From Tardiphaga robiniae (GTDB taxonomy: Bacteria > Pseudomonadota > Alphaproteobacteria > Rhizobiales > Xanthobacteraceae), in NCBI RefSeq assembly GCF_001618955.1, contig NZ_LVYV01000055.1:1-64000 (forward strand): 64,000 nt of DNA. The letters are read 5' to 3'. Shown here one piece after another: positions 9,093 through 18,084 of this stretch. The position numbers and the translations under genes are program-made. Positions within the stretch are counted from its first letter, which is position 1, and every line of letters starts with the position of its first letter. The notes under the pieces were generated by a model. That model saw only the letters and a list, made by a program, of their open reading frames with translations. It made no database searches and had not been told where the DNA came from.

Positions 9093-10067
9093 ATGCGGGT
9101 CTTGATCACAGGCGCCGGTGGTTTCATCGGCAGAACGCTCACTTCTGCGCTTCTTCAGGCAGGCGCGCTCACCAATGCTGCGGGCACAAGCGGGACAATC
9201 GAGGAGCTCCTCCTTCTCGACACACATTTGCCGCCAACATCCGACCCACGTGTGAGGCACTTGCAAGCCGGCATCAACGCACCCGATACGCTGAAGCAGG
9301 TCGCTGCGTGGAAGCCCCATAGCGTGTTTCATCTCGCCGCTGTGCTAACCAGCGCCGCAGAACAGGACCCGGCACGCGCGCTGGCCGTAAATGTCTCGGC
9401 TCTCGCGGAATTGATCGATGCCGTCGGCGCCAAGGATGCTCCGCCCCGCCTGATCTTTCCAAGCTCGATCGCGGTCTTCGGTGGGCTATTGCCCGATCAT
9501 GTCGATGACGACCACTTGCAGCGTCCACAAACGTCCTATGGCACGCACAAGGCCATCGCTGAATTGATGCTGGCCGACGCCACGCGTCACGGGATGGTCG
9601 ATGCACGTGCCCTGCGCCTGCCGATCGTATTGGTGCATCCCGGCCCGCCGACACAGTCGGTATCGGACCGTATCGCGGGCATCGTTCGTGACGGCGTCAC
9701 TGGCAAACCGTCGATTTGCCCATTGCGCGCTGACACGAAAGTGCCGGTCGTCTCGGTCGAGACCGTTGCGCAGAATTTGATCACGCTTCACAATGCCGAT
9801 CCGGTCAAGATGCGCGGCAAACGCGTGCTCAATCAGCCTGCCCTGACGATCAGCATGGAAGACATCATTGAATCGATCGCACGTGTCACCAACACCACGC
9901 CGAACGTGACATATGCCCTCGACCCCGATCTCAAGAAGATCGTCGATAGCTGGCCGAAAGGCTTCATCTCCACCCGCGCGCCATCTGTCGGCGTCGTCGC
10001 TGACAAGAGTTTCGAGGACATTGTGAGCCAGTATCGCCAGCATCTTGCCGAAAAATCTGCTGCATGA
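9093..10067 (+). CDS. NAD-dependent epimerase/dehydratase, D-erythronate dehydrogenase-like
   Basis: A 324-residue extended short-chain dehydrogenase. It has the NAD-binding TGAGGFIG (6-13), the Ser region FPSSIAVFGG (122-131) and the catalytic pair Tyr149/Lys153 (SYGTHK). The sequence LRLPIVLVHPGPP resembles the RLPTIxVRPG signature I associate with D-erythronate dehydrogenase (DenD), so oxidation of a four-carbon sugar acid or a similar small polyol acid is the best guess. The start at 9093 is chosen because AGGGCGG lies a few bases upstream and homologues begin MRVLITGA; an in-frame Met lies eight codons earlier. The stop overlaps the start of the flavin monooxygenase gene (ATGA), so the two are translationally coupled. 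Confidence 0.8.
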   Translation: MRVLITGAGGFIGRTLTSALLQAGALTNAAGTSGTIEELLLLDTHLPPTSDPRVRHLQAGINAPDTLKQVAAWKPHSVFHLAAVLTSAAEQDPARALAVNVSALAELIDAVGAKDAPPRLIFPSSIAVFGGLLPDHVDDDHLQRPQTSYGTHKAIAELMLADATRHGMVDARALRLPIVLVHPGPPTQSVSDRIAGIVRDGVTGKPSICPLRADTKVPVVSVETVAQNLITLHNADPVKMRGKRVLNQPALTISMEDIIESIARVTNTTPNVTYALDPDLKKIVDSWPKGFISTRAPSVGVVADKSFEDIVSQYRQHLAEKSAA

Positions 10068-11392
10068 CCGAGCCTGCAATCGACATCTGTATCATTGGCG
10101 CCGGCTCCTCCGGCATTGCCGTTGCCAAGGCTCTTCACGACAAGGGACTCAGTTTCGATATCTACGAGAAGGGCTCAAACGTCGGCGGAATGTGGCGCTA
10201 CGGCAATGACAATGGCCTGTCCTGCGCCTATCGCAACCTGCATATCGACACCAGCCGCGACAATCTCGGCTATTCCGATTTTCCGATTCCCGCCGACAAG
10301 CCCGACTTCCTGTCGCATCAAGAGTTGCTGGAATATCTGGAAGCCTATGCCGATCGGTTTGGCTCACGAACCCGCACCCGCTTCAATTGCGAAGTGACCT
10401 CGGTCGAAAAGACCGATGACGGTTGGCACGTAACTACACATGAGGGCTCGCGCGCATACAAGACAGTCATTGTCGCCAATGGTCATCTCTGGGATCCACG
10501 CTGGCCGACATTCCCTGGCACATTCAACGGCACGGCGATTCATTCCAGCCAGTATCGCACCGCGCAGCCATTCGAGGACAAGAAGGTGCTGGTCGTCGGC
10601 ATCGGCAATTCGGCCGTCGATATTGCTGTCGATCTCAGCAAGCGTGCGTACAGCGTTACGCTGTCGACGCGGACCGGCGCCTACATCATGCCGAAGTACA
10701 TGATGGGTATTCCGGTTGACCGCTGGTCGGCCTTCTTCGCGCGCAAACTGAAATTCCCGACACTGCTGACGCGCATGATCATGGCACGTCTGATCTATCT
10801 CGCTGTCGGGGATCAGACCCGCTTCGGCGTGCCAAAGCCGAAACATCCCATGTGGCGCGAACATGCGACGTTGAGCCAGGAGTTGCTGCCTTATATCGGC
10901 CATGGCTGGATCAGCATCAAGCCGAACGTCACCTCGCTGGAGGGGGACGCCATCGCCTTCGCCGATGGCACGCAGGAGAGCTTCGACGCGGTGATCTACG
11001 CTACCGGTTACAAGACCAGCTTCCCGTTCCTCCCGCCCGAGATCTTCTCGGTGCCGGAGGACGGCGGCATGGTCGATCTCTATCGGCGCATCGCACCGCC
11101 GAACCGGCCCGGCCTGTTCTTTGCCGGATTGGTCCAGCCCATCGGGCCAACTATCCCGCTGGTCGAAATCCAGGCGCGATGGATTGCATCCGTACTGACC
11201 GGCAAGGTCGCCCTGCCCAGCCCCGGCGATATGGCACTGGAGGTCCGTGACTTCCACCAGAGAAAGATCAGCACCTGGCTCAATTCCGCGCGCTACACGC
11301 TCGAAGTCGATTTCAAGGACTATGCCGGCGAGTTGAATGGAGACATTGCCAAGGCTGCAAGCGGGCGTCCGGCGGCTATGGCGTCGGCCTGA
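10064..11392 (+). CDS. Flavin-containing monooxygenase (FMO / Baeyer-Villiger type)
   Basis: A 442-residue FAD- and NADPH-dependent monooxygenase. The FAD Rossmann motif is IGAGSSG (11-17). The FMO signature FNGTAIHSSQY is at 154-164 and the NADPH motif VVGIGNSA at 177-184. A late ATGYKTSFPF segment carries the usual second FAD contact. Such enzymes oxygenate nitrogen or sulfur atoms or insert oxygen next to ketones; the substrate cannot be read from sequence. Overlap by ATGA with an erythronate-dehydrogenase-like gene implies a shared substrate or pathway, an unusual pairing. No regulator is adjacent. Confidence 0.9.
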   Translation: MTEPAIDICIIGAGSSGIAVAKALHDKGLSFDIYEKGSNVGGMWRYGNDNGLSCAYRNLHIDTSRDNLGYSDFPIPADKPDFLSHQELLEYLEAYADRFGSRTRTRFNCEVTSVEKTDDGWHVTTHEGSRAYKTVIVANGHLWDPRWPTFPGTFNGTAIHSSQYRTAQPFEDKKVLVVGIGNSAVDIAVDLSKRAYSVTLSTRTGAYIMPKYMMGIPVDRWSAFFARKLKFPTLLTRMIMARLIYLAVGDQTRFGVPKPKHPMWREHATLSQELLPYIGHGWISIKPNVTSLEGDAIAFADGTQESFDAVIYATGYKTSFPFLPPEIFSVPEDGGMVDLYRRIAPPNRPGLFFAGLVQPIGPTIPLVEIQARWIASVLTGKVALPSPGDMALEVRDFHQRKISTWLNSARYTLEVDFKDYAGELNGDIAKAASGRPAAMASA

Positions 11393-11432
11393 CCGGATTC
11401 ATCATTCGCTAAACGCGTGGCTCTCGCGCCGC

Positions 11433-12071
11433 TCAATAGCGCAGTACTTTCGAACCGACAGCTGCCCCCAGCGCCGCCACGACGAGGGCTGCGAGCGTGT
11501 ACCAGGTCGCCACAAACAGCGGCGAGTCGTCCGCGCAATGCGCGGCGTAAAACGTCGCCCCTAGCCCGGCTGACATCAATCCCGCGAGCGCACCGGCAAC
11601 GGCGGGGCGTGACGGCGCGCCGTGGCGCAGCGCGATCATCGCGCCGCCGAGGATCGGCAGCGACAGCAACGTGATCGCCGCCGAACATACCGACGAGTTT
11701 TTGCCGATGATACGCACCATCATCGGCGCGCGTTGCGGCATCGTCATTTCGACGATCAATGCGATGATGAGAATGAACGGCGACAACAGCAGCAGCCAGA
11801 CCCAGCGCCCCAACGACGCTTCCGGCTTCGATAGATGAACGCTGATCACAATCGCGGGAATCGCGAGCGCCAAGGTCACCAAAAACTTGGTATCGAAAAA
11901 CGGATTTCGCATCGCCGACATGAAATCCGGACGGATGCCGAGCGTTACCAGCAGCATCGCCGCCGCCACCGGCAGCGCGACCAGCAAGGCCATCGCGAGC
12001 TGGGTGCTGACCGGACGAGCACGGTGATCATGATCGGCAGCCAGCGTTTGAATCAGGCGATCGGTATCCAT
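11433..12071 (-). CDS. nrsF: NrsF-type integral membrane anti-sigma factor (DUF1109)
   Basis: About 212 residues with six predicted membrane helices and a short soluble N-terminus. This is the layout of the NrsF/DUF1109 family, which restrains SigF-like ECF factors. Two Cys are present, in NSSVCSAA and AAHCADD; counted from an alternative TTG start at 12077 they are residues 131 and 181. I recall these as the conserved pair needed for metal/oxidant sensing in Caulobacter NrsF. The TTG start would overlap the sigma stop; the ATG at 12071 leaves a two-base gap. A role in releasing the sigma factor on heavy-metal or oxidative stress is inferred from the family. Confidence 0.85.
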   Translation of the reverse strand: MDTDRLIQTLAADHDHRARPVSTQLAMALLVALPVAAAMLLVTLGIRPDFMSAMRNPFFDTKFLVTLALAIPAIVISVHLSKPEASLGRWVWLLLLSPFILIIALIVEMTMPQRAPMMVRIIGKNSSVCSAAITLLSLPILGGAMIALRHGAPSRPAVAGALAGLMSAGLGATFYAAHCADDSPLFVATWYTLAALVVAALGAAVGSKVLRY

Positions 12072-12073
12072 GG

Positions 12074-12619
12074 TCAATCCTTCCGCAGCTTGGCTGCGAG
12101 GCTCGCGAGCCCACGATGCAACGCCACGCGCACGGCGCCTTCGGTCATCGACAATTTCGACGCCGTATTCTTGATGGATACGCTGTCCACCGCGATCGAT
12201 CGCAACACGTCGCGCTGCCGCGGCGGAAGATCGGCGAGATGATTGGATATCTCGACGGTGGGCAATGTTTCAGCCGGCGGCTCGCTCGGAATCGTTTCGG
12301 CAAAATCGTCGATGTTGACGAAGATCCGACGCCCGCGCCGGCGCAGCGCATCGATCAGCTTGTTGCGGGCGATCGCAAACAGCCACGGCGCGAATGGCGC
12401 GTTCGCGTCCCAGGTCTGCCGCTTCAAATGCACCGCCAGCAAAATGTCCTGCACAATGTCCTCGGCCTGATCGGGCGGCTGGCCAGCCCGTGACAGGCCC
12501 TGCCGCGCTCCGGCGCGCAGCACGGGCGTAACCGACTTCAGCAGGCGATGATAAGCAACGCTATCCCCTGCATTGGCCGACCGCATCAGATCGGTCCATT
12601 CGTCGTCACGTCCGCGCAC
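12074..12619 (-). CDS. ECF sigma factor, SigF-like
   Basis: About 181 residues. Region 2 contains AEDIVQDILLAVHLKRQTW and FAPWLFAIARNKLIDALRRRGRR. Region 4 contains LPPRQRDVLRSIAVD and a helix-turn-helix ending MTEGAVRVALHRGLASL. I place the start at a GTG (12619) because AGGAG lies five bases upstream; a TTG six codons earlier is the alternative. It is paired with a downstream NrsF-type anti-sigma gene, the arrangement of the SigF metal-stress system of Caulobacter and relatives. It is divergent from the exported-protein gene at 12951. Confidence 0.9.
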   Translation of the reverse strand: MRGRDDEWTDLMRSANAGDSVAYHRLLKSVTPVLRAGARQGLSRAGQPPDQAEDIVQDILLAVHLKRQTWDANAPFAPWLFAIARNKLIDALRRRGRRIFVNIDDFAETIPSEPPAETLPTVEISNHLADLPPRQRDVLRSIAVDSVSIKNTASKLSMTEGAVRVALHRGLASLAAKLRKD

Positions 12620-12950
12620 GCGCGCTCCTAAAGCCAATTCGGCGGATAATTCAGTTTGTTACGCCAGCTGAGAGAAAAATCACGGAACCGTGAAACCCTT
12701 GCCTGCGCCCCAACCCCGAGCCGAAGATTTCAAAGACATCTGGCTCATAACATCGAACCGTCAGAGTGACATCCGTCTCCTTGATTTCAAAGGCAGATTT
12801 TTGCTGACGCCTGTGGACACGATGACTGCGGCTGTGTTCATGCCCCGTTTTTGCCGGACTCGTCCGAAGATTCCCTTTTTTTGCCCCGGTGTGAACACCT
12901 GCGCAGTTTCCCTTGCGGCCATTGGGGGCCGGTATTTTGGGGAGATTTCC
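12620..12950. promoter_or_regulatory. Divergent promoter region with inverted repeat
   Basis: This 331-base gap separates the SigF-like gene (minus) from the Lys-rich exported-protein gene (plus). It contains an inverted repeat TCACGG-AA-CCGTGA (12680-12693) close to the sigma start, and a GAACC...CGTCT pair (about 12755-12778) with spacing near that of ECF promoters, facing the plus-strand gene. Both are read by eye and unproven. Confidence 0.35.
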
Positions 12951-13634
12951 ATGAACATCAGAGCCAGCGGGCGTGCGGCATTGGTCATCGCAGCCGGATT
13001 GTGGATCTGCACATCGGCACCGCTTCACGCGACCGAAAACGATGCCCCGGCATCCGAGCCGGCCGCAGCGGTCGGCAGCGCCGTAGACACGTCCGCCGAA
13101 CCAGCAGCGAAGGCCACCAAGCACCGCAGTGCCAGGAAGAGCGAAACGAAATCGCGCAAGTCCGACCGACAGGCAACCAAGGCGTCGAAAAAGTCGGCTG
13201 ATGAGGACACTGCCAAAATGGAAGACGCGAAGCCGGGAAGCAGCGATACCGCCATCCCATCATTGGTCGCCAATGCGAATGCGCAATGGCCCTCTGAGAC
13301 CGCAGCGACCAACACCTACAATATGTCATCGCAAGCCGGCAGCGCGCTTGGCCAAATCGGCGGCCAGCAGGAACAGCCCGCAACGACCTTGCCGGATTCC
13401 GGCGCCAGCAATGCGCAGCTCGTTGCCGCTGACCAGCTCAACGACCTCGATCGTGCCATCAGCAACGACAAGCCGCCGCTGACGCTCGCAAAGGCCACCA
13501 TCGATACGCCGGCACCGGAAGTCGCCAGCGAGAACAGCACGACCTGGGACAAGACCTCCCTCGTTGGTAAGATCTTCATCGCATTTGGCGGTTTGCTGAC
13601 CATGGCCTCCGCGGCCCGTATGTTTATGGCTTGA
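12951..13634 (+). CDS. Exported Lys/Ser-rich protein with C-terminal membrane segment
   Basis: About 227 residues, unrecognised. The chosen ATG follows GGGGAGATTTCC, a good ribosome binding site, and opens a clear signal peptide (hydrophobic core [11 protein letters not shown], cleavage near LHA at 27). A highly basic Lys/Arg/Ser stretch (about 57-85) follows, then a long disordered Ala/Asp/Gln-rich region. A C-terminal hydrophobic helix (about 204-226, [19 protein letters not shown]) ends at the last residue. A protein with a signal peptide, disordered body and C-terminal anchor could span or tether to the envelope. It sits divergent to the SigF-like gene, so sigma control is possible. An upstream in-frame extension is open but lacks a signal peptide. 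Confidence 0.7.
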   Translation: MNIRASGRAALVIAAGLWICTSAPLHATENDAPASEPAAAVGSAVDTSAEPAAKATKHRSARKSETKSRKSDRQATKASKKSADEDTAKMEDAKPGSSDTAIPSLVANANAQWPSETAATNTYNMSSQAGSALGQIGGQQEQPATTLPDSGASNAQLVAADQLNDLDRAISNDKPPLTLAKATIDTPAPEVASENSTTWDKTSLVGKIFIAFGGLLTMASAARMFMA

Positions 13635-13710
13635 ACCCCATCCCCCGAGCGGGCAAATTGCGCGGGGCCGCCGATCCTGGCGGCTTCGGCAAAAATCCGC
13701 GGGATGGAAC

Positions 13711-14490
13711 ATGAGCAGCTACGAACACCTCATCGTTGAGCGCAAAGGCGCGGTCGGCATCATCACGCTGAATCGCCCGAAGATGCTTAATGCCCTTTCT
13801 TTCGGTGTGTTCGGCGAAATCAAGATCGCCATCGACGAGCTGGAAGCCGACATCGCCGTGGGCTGCATCATCGTGACCGGCAGCGAGAAAGCATTTGCCG
13901 CCGGAGCAGATATCAAGGAGATGCAGCCAAAGAGCTTCATCGACATGTTCTCCAGTGATTTCACCGCGATCGGCGGCGACCGTGTGGCCACCTGCACCAA
14001 GCCAACAATTGCCGCCGTGTCAGGCTATGCACTTGGTGGCGGCTGCGAGCTGGCGATGATGTGTGATATCATGATCGCAGCGGACACCGCGAAGTTCGGC
14101 CAGCCGGAAATCACGCTTGGCACCATTCCCGGCATCGGCGGCACCCAGCGCCTCACACGCGCCATTGGCAAATCGAAGGCGATGGACCTCTGCCTGACGG
14201 GCCGCATGATGGATGCGGCGGAAGCCGAGCGCTCCGGTCTCGTCAGCCGCATTGTCCCGGCCGACAAGCTGATGGAAGAAGCCATCGCGATGGCGGAAAA
14301 GATCGCCGCCATGTCGCGCCCAGTGGCGACGATGGCGAAGAACGCCGTCAATCGTGCCTTCGAGACGCCGCTCACCGAAGGCCTCAAGGTCGAACGCGAT
14401 CTGTTTCACGCGACATTCGCGCTTGAAGACCGTTCAGAAGGCATGGCGGCATTCATCGAGAAGCGGAAGCCGGTCAACAAGAACCGCTAG
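13711..14490 (+). CDS. Enoyl-CoA hydratase (crotonase family)
   Basis: A 259-residue crotonase of typical length. The two catalytic glutamates of true hydratases are present: Glu113 in ALGGGCELA and Glu133 in [12 protein letters not shown]. The oxyanion-hole backbone segments AAGADIKE (63-70) and GGGC are also there. It hydrates trans-2-enoyl-CoA to 3-hydroxyacyl-CoA in fatty-acid or related acyl-CoA beta-oxidation. Its stop overlaps the stop of the convergent acetyl-CoA hydrolase/transferase gene by four bases. It stands alone rather than in a beta-oxidation operon. Confidence 0.93.
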   Translation: MSSYEHLIVERKGAVGIITLNRPKMLNALSFGVFGEIKIAIDELEADIAVGCIIVTGSEKAFAAGADIKEMQPKSFIDMFSSDFTAIGGDRVATCTKPTIAAVSGYALGGGCELAMMCDIMIAADTAKFGQPEITLGTIPGIGGTQRLTRAIGKSKAMDLCLTGRMMDAAEAERSGLVSRIVPADKLMEEAIAMAEKIAAMSRPVATMAKNAVNRAFETPLTEGLKVERDLFHATFALEDRSEGMAAFIEKRKPVNKNR

Positions 14491-16337
14491 GCTGAGCCGC
14501 TGCGCGCGAGCGCAGCGGATACCAGCACACGATAGGCGCGTTCGGCCCATGTGGCCGGACGATCGAGCCCGAGCCGCGCAAGCGCCGCTTCATCTGACGC
14601 ACTCGGTGCGCGTGTCATGCCCTGCCAGAATAGGCCTGCGAGCTGTTGTGGCGACACCGATGCCGCGCTCAGTATCTGCAGCGCAGGGATCAGGCGCTGC
14701 TCCACGGCAGTGAAATCGCTGCCAAACGGGAACATGGGCAGAAGACCGGCGTCCCGCGCCGGCCTGAGCGCAGCGGAAATCCGCTCAGGTACATTGTCAC
14801 GATACGCTGCAGGAATGTCATAGCTCTTGAGAAGCTTTCCAGCCTCCTTGGCCCACTGCATCAGTTCCGGCTGAAAGCGCGAGTCCGACACCTGCAGCAT
14901 GGCCGCGATGACGTCGGCATCCGATTTTCCGCGCAGATCGGCGACACCATACTCTGTCACGATGATATCGCGCAGGTGTCGCGGGATCGTGGTGTGACCA
15001 TAACTCCAACGAATATTGGAAATCGGCTTCTTGCCCATGCGTGTGGATTCGAGAGTCAGGATCGAGCGCGCGCCGTCCAGAGCGAAAGCCTGTGAGACGA
15101 AATTGTACTGCCCGCCGACCCCGCTCACGACCTGGCCGTTCTCGAGACCGTCGGAGATCGCGGCGCCCATCAGCGTCGCCATCATCGTGTTGTTGACGAA
15201 GCGTGCATCGACGCGCGCACGGCGTTTGGCATCTTCATCACCGTAGAGTTCGTTGGTGAATGACACCGGCATCATCTGGATCTTCGCCAGACGCTCCGGC
15301 GCCATGTCGCGCAGCGCCTGATAGAATGCATTCGGCCCAAGAAAGAACGCGCCATGCACGATGGTGCCATCCACCTCGCGCTTGAGAATGCCGGCATCGA
15401 TCAGGCCGAGAAATGCTTCGAACAGCATTTCGCTGACGCCGTAGAGGCCGCGTTCGAACGTCGCGGCTTCCTTCGGAGGCGCGTCGGGGGCAAGACGCTG
15501 CATCAGATTGAGGAACGCTGCATTGTCGCGGTGGCGAACGATCAGGCCCTGCGCCAGCGCATCGCCCACTTGTCCAATGCCGATTTGCAGCGTGCCACCG
15601 TCGCGCACCAGGCCTGCAGCGTGTAATCCAATCGCGTATTTGGTGTCGTTGACCGGTTCGGATGGGGGCGCAAACAGCGGAAATTCAGTCTCCGGGCTTT
15701 CGAGTACCGCGTGAAATTCATCGCCGGCAAGATCACCCTGCCCCGGCATGAAGGGCAGCTCCGAATTGACCTGACCTATCAACTTAAACGAGACGCGACC
15801 TTCATTGCGCGCGCGCATGAGATCCAGCGTGGTGTCGGTATTGCAGCTCAGGCTATAGCGCGCGGCGCCGTTAACGACGCGCTTCGACACCAGTTGCGTG
15901 ATCACGTTAAGGCCGCGCGTCAGAAGATAGGATGACGCATGGGTATAGTTCGCTGAAATATAGTGCTGCTGCGCATCGGCAACCCGCAGCCATTTTCCCG
16001 CGAGGAAGAAGAATTCGTTGACCTGAATGTTTGGCGGAAGCTCGCCTTTGTGAAGCGCCGTTGCATAAGCAAGATCGGGATAGCCACCGAACAACCGCTC
16101 GATCACCGGATTGATGAAGCGCTTCTCCAGCTCACTGGACGGCTTCGGCTTCTCCAGGGTGAGCGCGGAGAAGAAAGTCAGCTTGATGCTGCGATCGGCC
16201 AGCGCGCGCTGATAGAGCGCATTGATGATATGGTTGGCCTTGCCAAGCCCGAGCGGCAGCCCGACCACGAGCGTCGTCCCGACGTCGCGAATGATGTCTT
16301 CGGCGATGGCGTCGGGATCAGTGAATATCTTGGGCAT
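14487..16337 (-). CDS. Acetyl-CoA hydrolase/transferase family protein
   Basis: A 616-residue cytoplasmic protein of the class I CoA-transferase fold that moves CoA between acetate-like acids or hydrolyses acyl-CoA. The N-terminal half has [12 protein letters not shown] and [13 protein letters not shown]. The C-terminal AcetylCoA_hyd-type domain contains [21 protein letters not shown]-like sequence and [18 protein letters not shown], both typical. It is longer than the common 500-550 residues because of an extra C-terminal segment. Substrate preference cannot be read. It is convergent with the enoyl-CoA hydratase, whose stop it overlaps, and divergent from the TolC-like gene. Confidence 0.85.
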   Translation of the reverse strand: MPKIFTDPDAIAEDIIRDVGTTLVVGLPLGLGKANHIINALYQRALADRSIKLTFFSALTLEKPKPSSELEKRFINPVIERLFGGYPDLAYATALHKGELPPNIQVNEFFFLAGKWLRVADAQQHYISANYTHASSYLLTRGLNVITQLVSKRVVNGAARYSLSCNTDTTLDLMRARNEGRVSFKLIGQVNSELPFMPGQGDLAGDEFHAVLESPETEFPLFAPPSEPVNDTKYAIGLHAAGLVRDGGTLQIGIGQVGDALAQGLIVRHRDNAAFLNLMQRLAPDAPPKEAATFERGLYGVSEMLFEAFLGLIDAGILKREVDGTIVHGAFFLGPNAFYQALRDMAPERLAKIQMMPVSFTNELYGDEDAKRRARVDARFVNNTMMATLMGAAISDGLENGQVVSGVGGQYNFVSQAFALDGARSILTLESTRMGKKPISNIRWSYGHTTIPRHLRDIIVTEYGVADLRGKSDADVIAAMLQVSDSRFQPELMQWAKEAGKLLKSYDIPAAYRDNVPERISAALRPARDAGLLPMFPFGSDFTAVEQRLIPALQILSAASVSPQQLAGLFWQGMTRAPSASDEAALARLGLDRPATWAERAYRVLVSAALARSGSA

Positions 16338-16667
16338 AAGTATTCCGGCTGGGCAGGATCGGCAACTCCTCAGCGCGATCGCGGAGCAAAGCCGGACAGA
16401 GTTACCACTGCGTGCGGTTATTCAGAAATGTGCCCGACATGCAACACACGCGGCCATGTGAAGCGGGTTTATTCGTCGCATTCACGGAGCGCCCCATCCA
16501 CTCTAGGGTCCTGATCAATCAAGCAAATCGGGGCAGCCAAATGCCCTGTGGGGAAAGCGCAAAAGCCCGGAGGTTCTTCGCCGGATGGTTTGCCTGCAAA
16601 GGCAACGCCCTCTAAACATACCTAGACGTCAGCGGGGGCGGACGTCCGAAGATTACTTTGGGATAAT
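16338..16667. promoter_or_regulatory. Divergent intergenic region, acetyl-CoA hydrolase / TolC
   Basis: A 330-base gap between divergent genes. Near the TolC-like start it holds two GACGTC hexamers in GACGTC-N10-GACGTC (about 16625-16650) and GGGATAAT directly before the ATG. A small hairpin (GTTTGCCT/AGGCAAC) lies around 16589-16605. I see no gene. Confidence 0.4.
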
Positions 16668-18083
16668 ATGGTTCGTCACGGCATATTTGGCCTCGTCGCA
16701 AGACGCGCGCTTCGGACAGGCATGGCCCTGAGCCTGATTGGCTATGGCATTTTTGCTGCGGTCGATGCCCGTGCCGAAACAGTGTCGGAAGCCCTTGCCA
16801 AAGCCTATCAGTCCAATCCGCAGCTGAACGGCGAACGGGCTCGCCAGCGTGCCACCGATGAGAACGTTCCGCAGGCGATGGCCGGCTACCGGCCTCAGGT
16901 GGCAGCCACGCTGAGCTATGGCCTTCAGGCCGTACGCAACCTGCTCGTGGACAACACCATCCAGGGCGCAACGCTAAAGCCATGGACCATCGGCGTCACG
17001 GTCACCCAGACGCTTTATAACGGAAACAAGACAGCCAACAGTGTCCGCGTCGCGGAATTGCAGGTTCAGTCCGGCCGGGAAGCGCTGCGCAATGTCGGCC
17101 AGGGCGTGCTGCTGGACGCTGTCGTTGCCTATACCAATGTTCTCGCCAACCAATCGCTGGTCGAAGCCCAGCGGACCAACGTCGCCTCCCTGCGCGAAAC
17201 CCTCGGCATCGCCCAGAAGCGGCTCAACGCCGGGGACGTCACGCCCACCGACACGTCACAGGCGGAAGCGCGTCTGGCGCGTGGCCAAGCCGATCTCAAC
17301 GCCGCCGAAGTCAATCTCGCCATCAGCCAAGCGACTTATGCGCAGGTGATTGGTGCTACGCCCTCGCGGCTCAGTCCGGCCGAACCGATGGATCGGCTGC
17401 TGCCGCGCAACCGCGACGATGCCGTCAATCAGGCCTTCAAGGCGCACCCCGCAGTGCTGGCAGCCGGCTACGATGTCGATGTGGCGACCACGACGATCAA
17501 GGTGGCGGAGAGCAGCCTGTTGCCTACTCTGACGCTGCAGGGCAGCGCCAGCAAATCCAGCCAATCGGATCCGACGCTTGGCACTTTTGGCACCGACCAG
17601 GCTTCGATTGTCGGCCAATTGACTGCGCCGATCTATGACGGCGGCCTCGGTGCTGCGCAGACGCGCCAGGCCAAGGAACTGTCATCGGTCAGCCGCCTGG
17701 TGCTCGAGCAGGTCCGCAATCAGGCCCGCACCGCAGTCGTCGGTGCATGGGTGTCAAATGAAGGCGCCAAGACCGCGGTGAGTGCCGCGGAAGCCGAAGT
17801 ACGCGCTGCTGGCGTTGCACTACAGGGCGTACAGCGCGAGGCCCAGGGCGGTCAGCGCACTACTGTTGACGTCCTGAACTCACAGCAGGACCTCGTACAG
17901 GCAAAGGCACGCCTGATTGGCGCGCAGCGCGACCGGGTCATCGCATCCTATTCGCTGCTCAGCGCAATCGGCAGGCTGGATGTGAAAACGCTTGGGCTGA
18001 ACACGCCAGACTATCTGCCAGAAGTTCATTACCATCAGGTCCGCGACGCCTGGCACGGGCTGCGCACGCCCTCGGGGCAGTAA
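16668..18083 (+). CDS. TolC-family outer membrane channel protein
   Basis: A 471-residue exported protein. The signal peptide ends near DARAE (residue 36). The mature part has two TolC/OEP repeats of long alternating helices: the first about 40-230 (EALAKAYQSNPQLNGERARQRATDENV), the second about 255-450 (AVLAAGYDVDVATTTIKVAESSLLPTL). Such trimers form the outer-membrane duct for type I secretion or RND pumps. It is not in an operon with an adaptor. The CzcA/CzcB pair at 20.9-25.3 kb and the multidrug RND pair at 34-38 kb both lack a channel gene, so it could serve either, but that is inference. Confidence 0.92.
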   Translation: MVRHGIFGLVARRALRTGMALSLIGYGIFAAVDARAETVSEALAKAYQSNPQLNGERARQRATDENVPQAMAGYRPQVAATLSYGLQAVRNLLVDNTIQGATLKPWTIGVTVTQTLYNGNKTANSVRVAELQVQSGREALRNVGQGVLLDAVVAYTNVLANQSLVEAQRTNVASLRETLGIAQKRLNAGDVTPTDTSQAEARLARGQADLNAAEVNLAISQATYAQVIGATPSRLSPAEPMDRLLPRNRDDAVNQAFKAHPAVLAAGYDVDVATTTIKVAESSLLPTLTLQGSASKSSQSDPTLGTFGTDQASIVGQLTAPIYDGGLGAAQTRQAKELSSVSRLVLEQVRNQARTAVVGAWVSNEGAKTAVSAAEAEVRAAGVALQGVQREAQGGQRTTVDVLNSQQDLVQAKARLIGAQRDRVIASYSLLSAIGRLDVKTLGLNTPDYLPEVHYHQVRDAWHGLRTPSGQ

Positions 18084-18084
18084 A

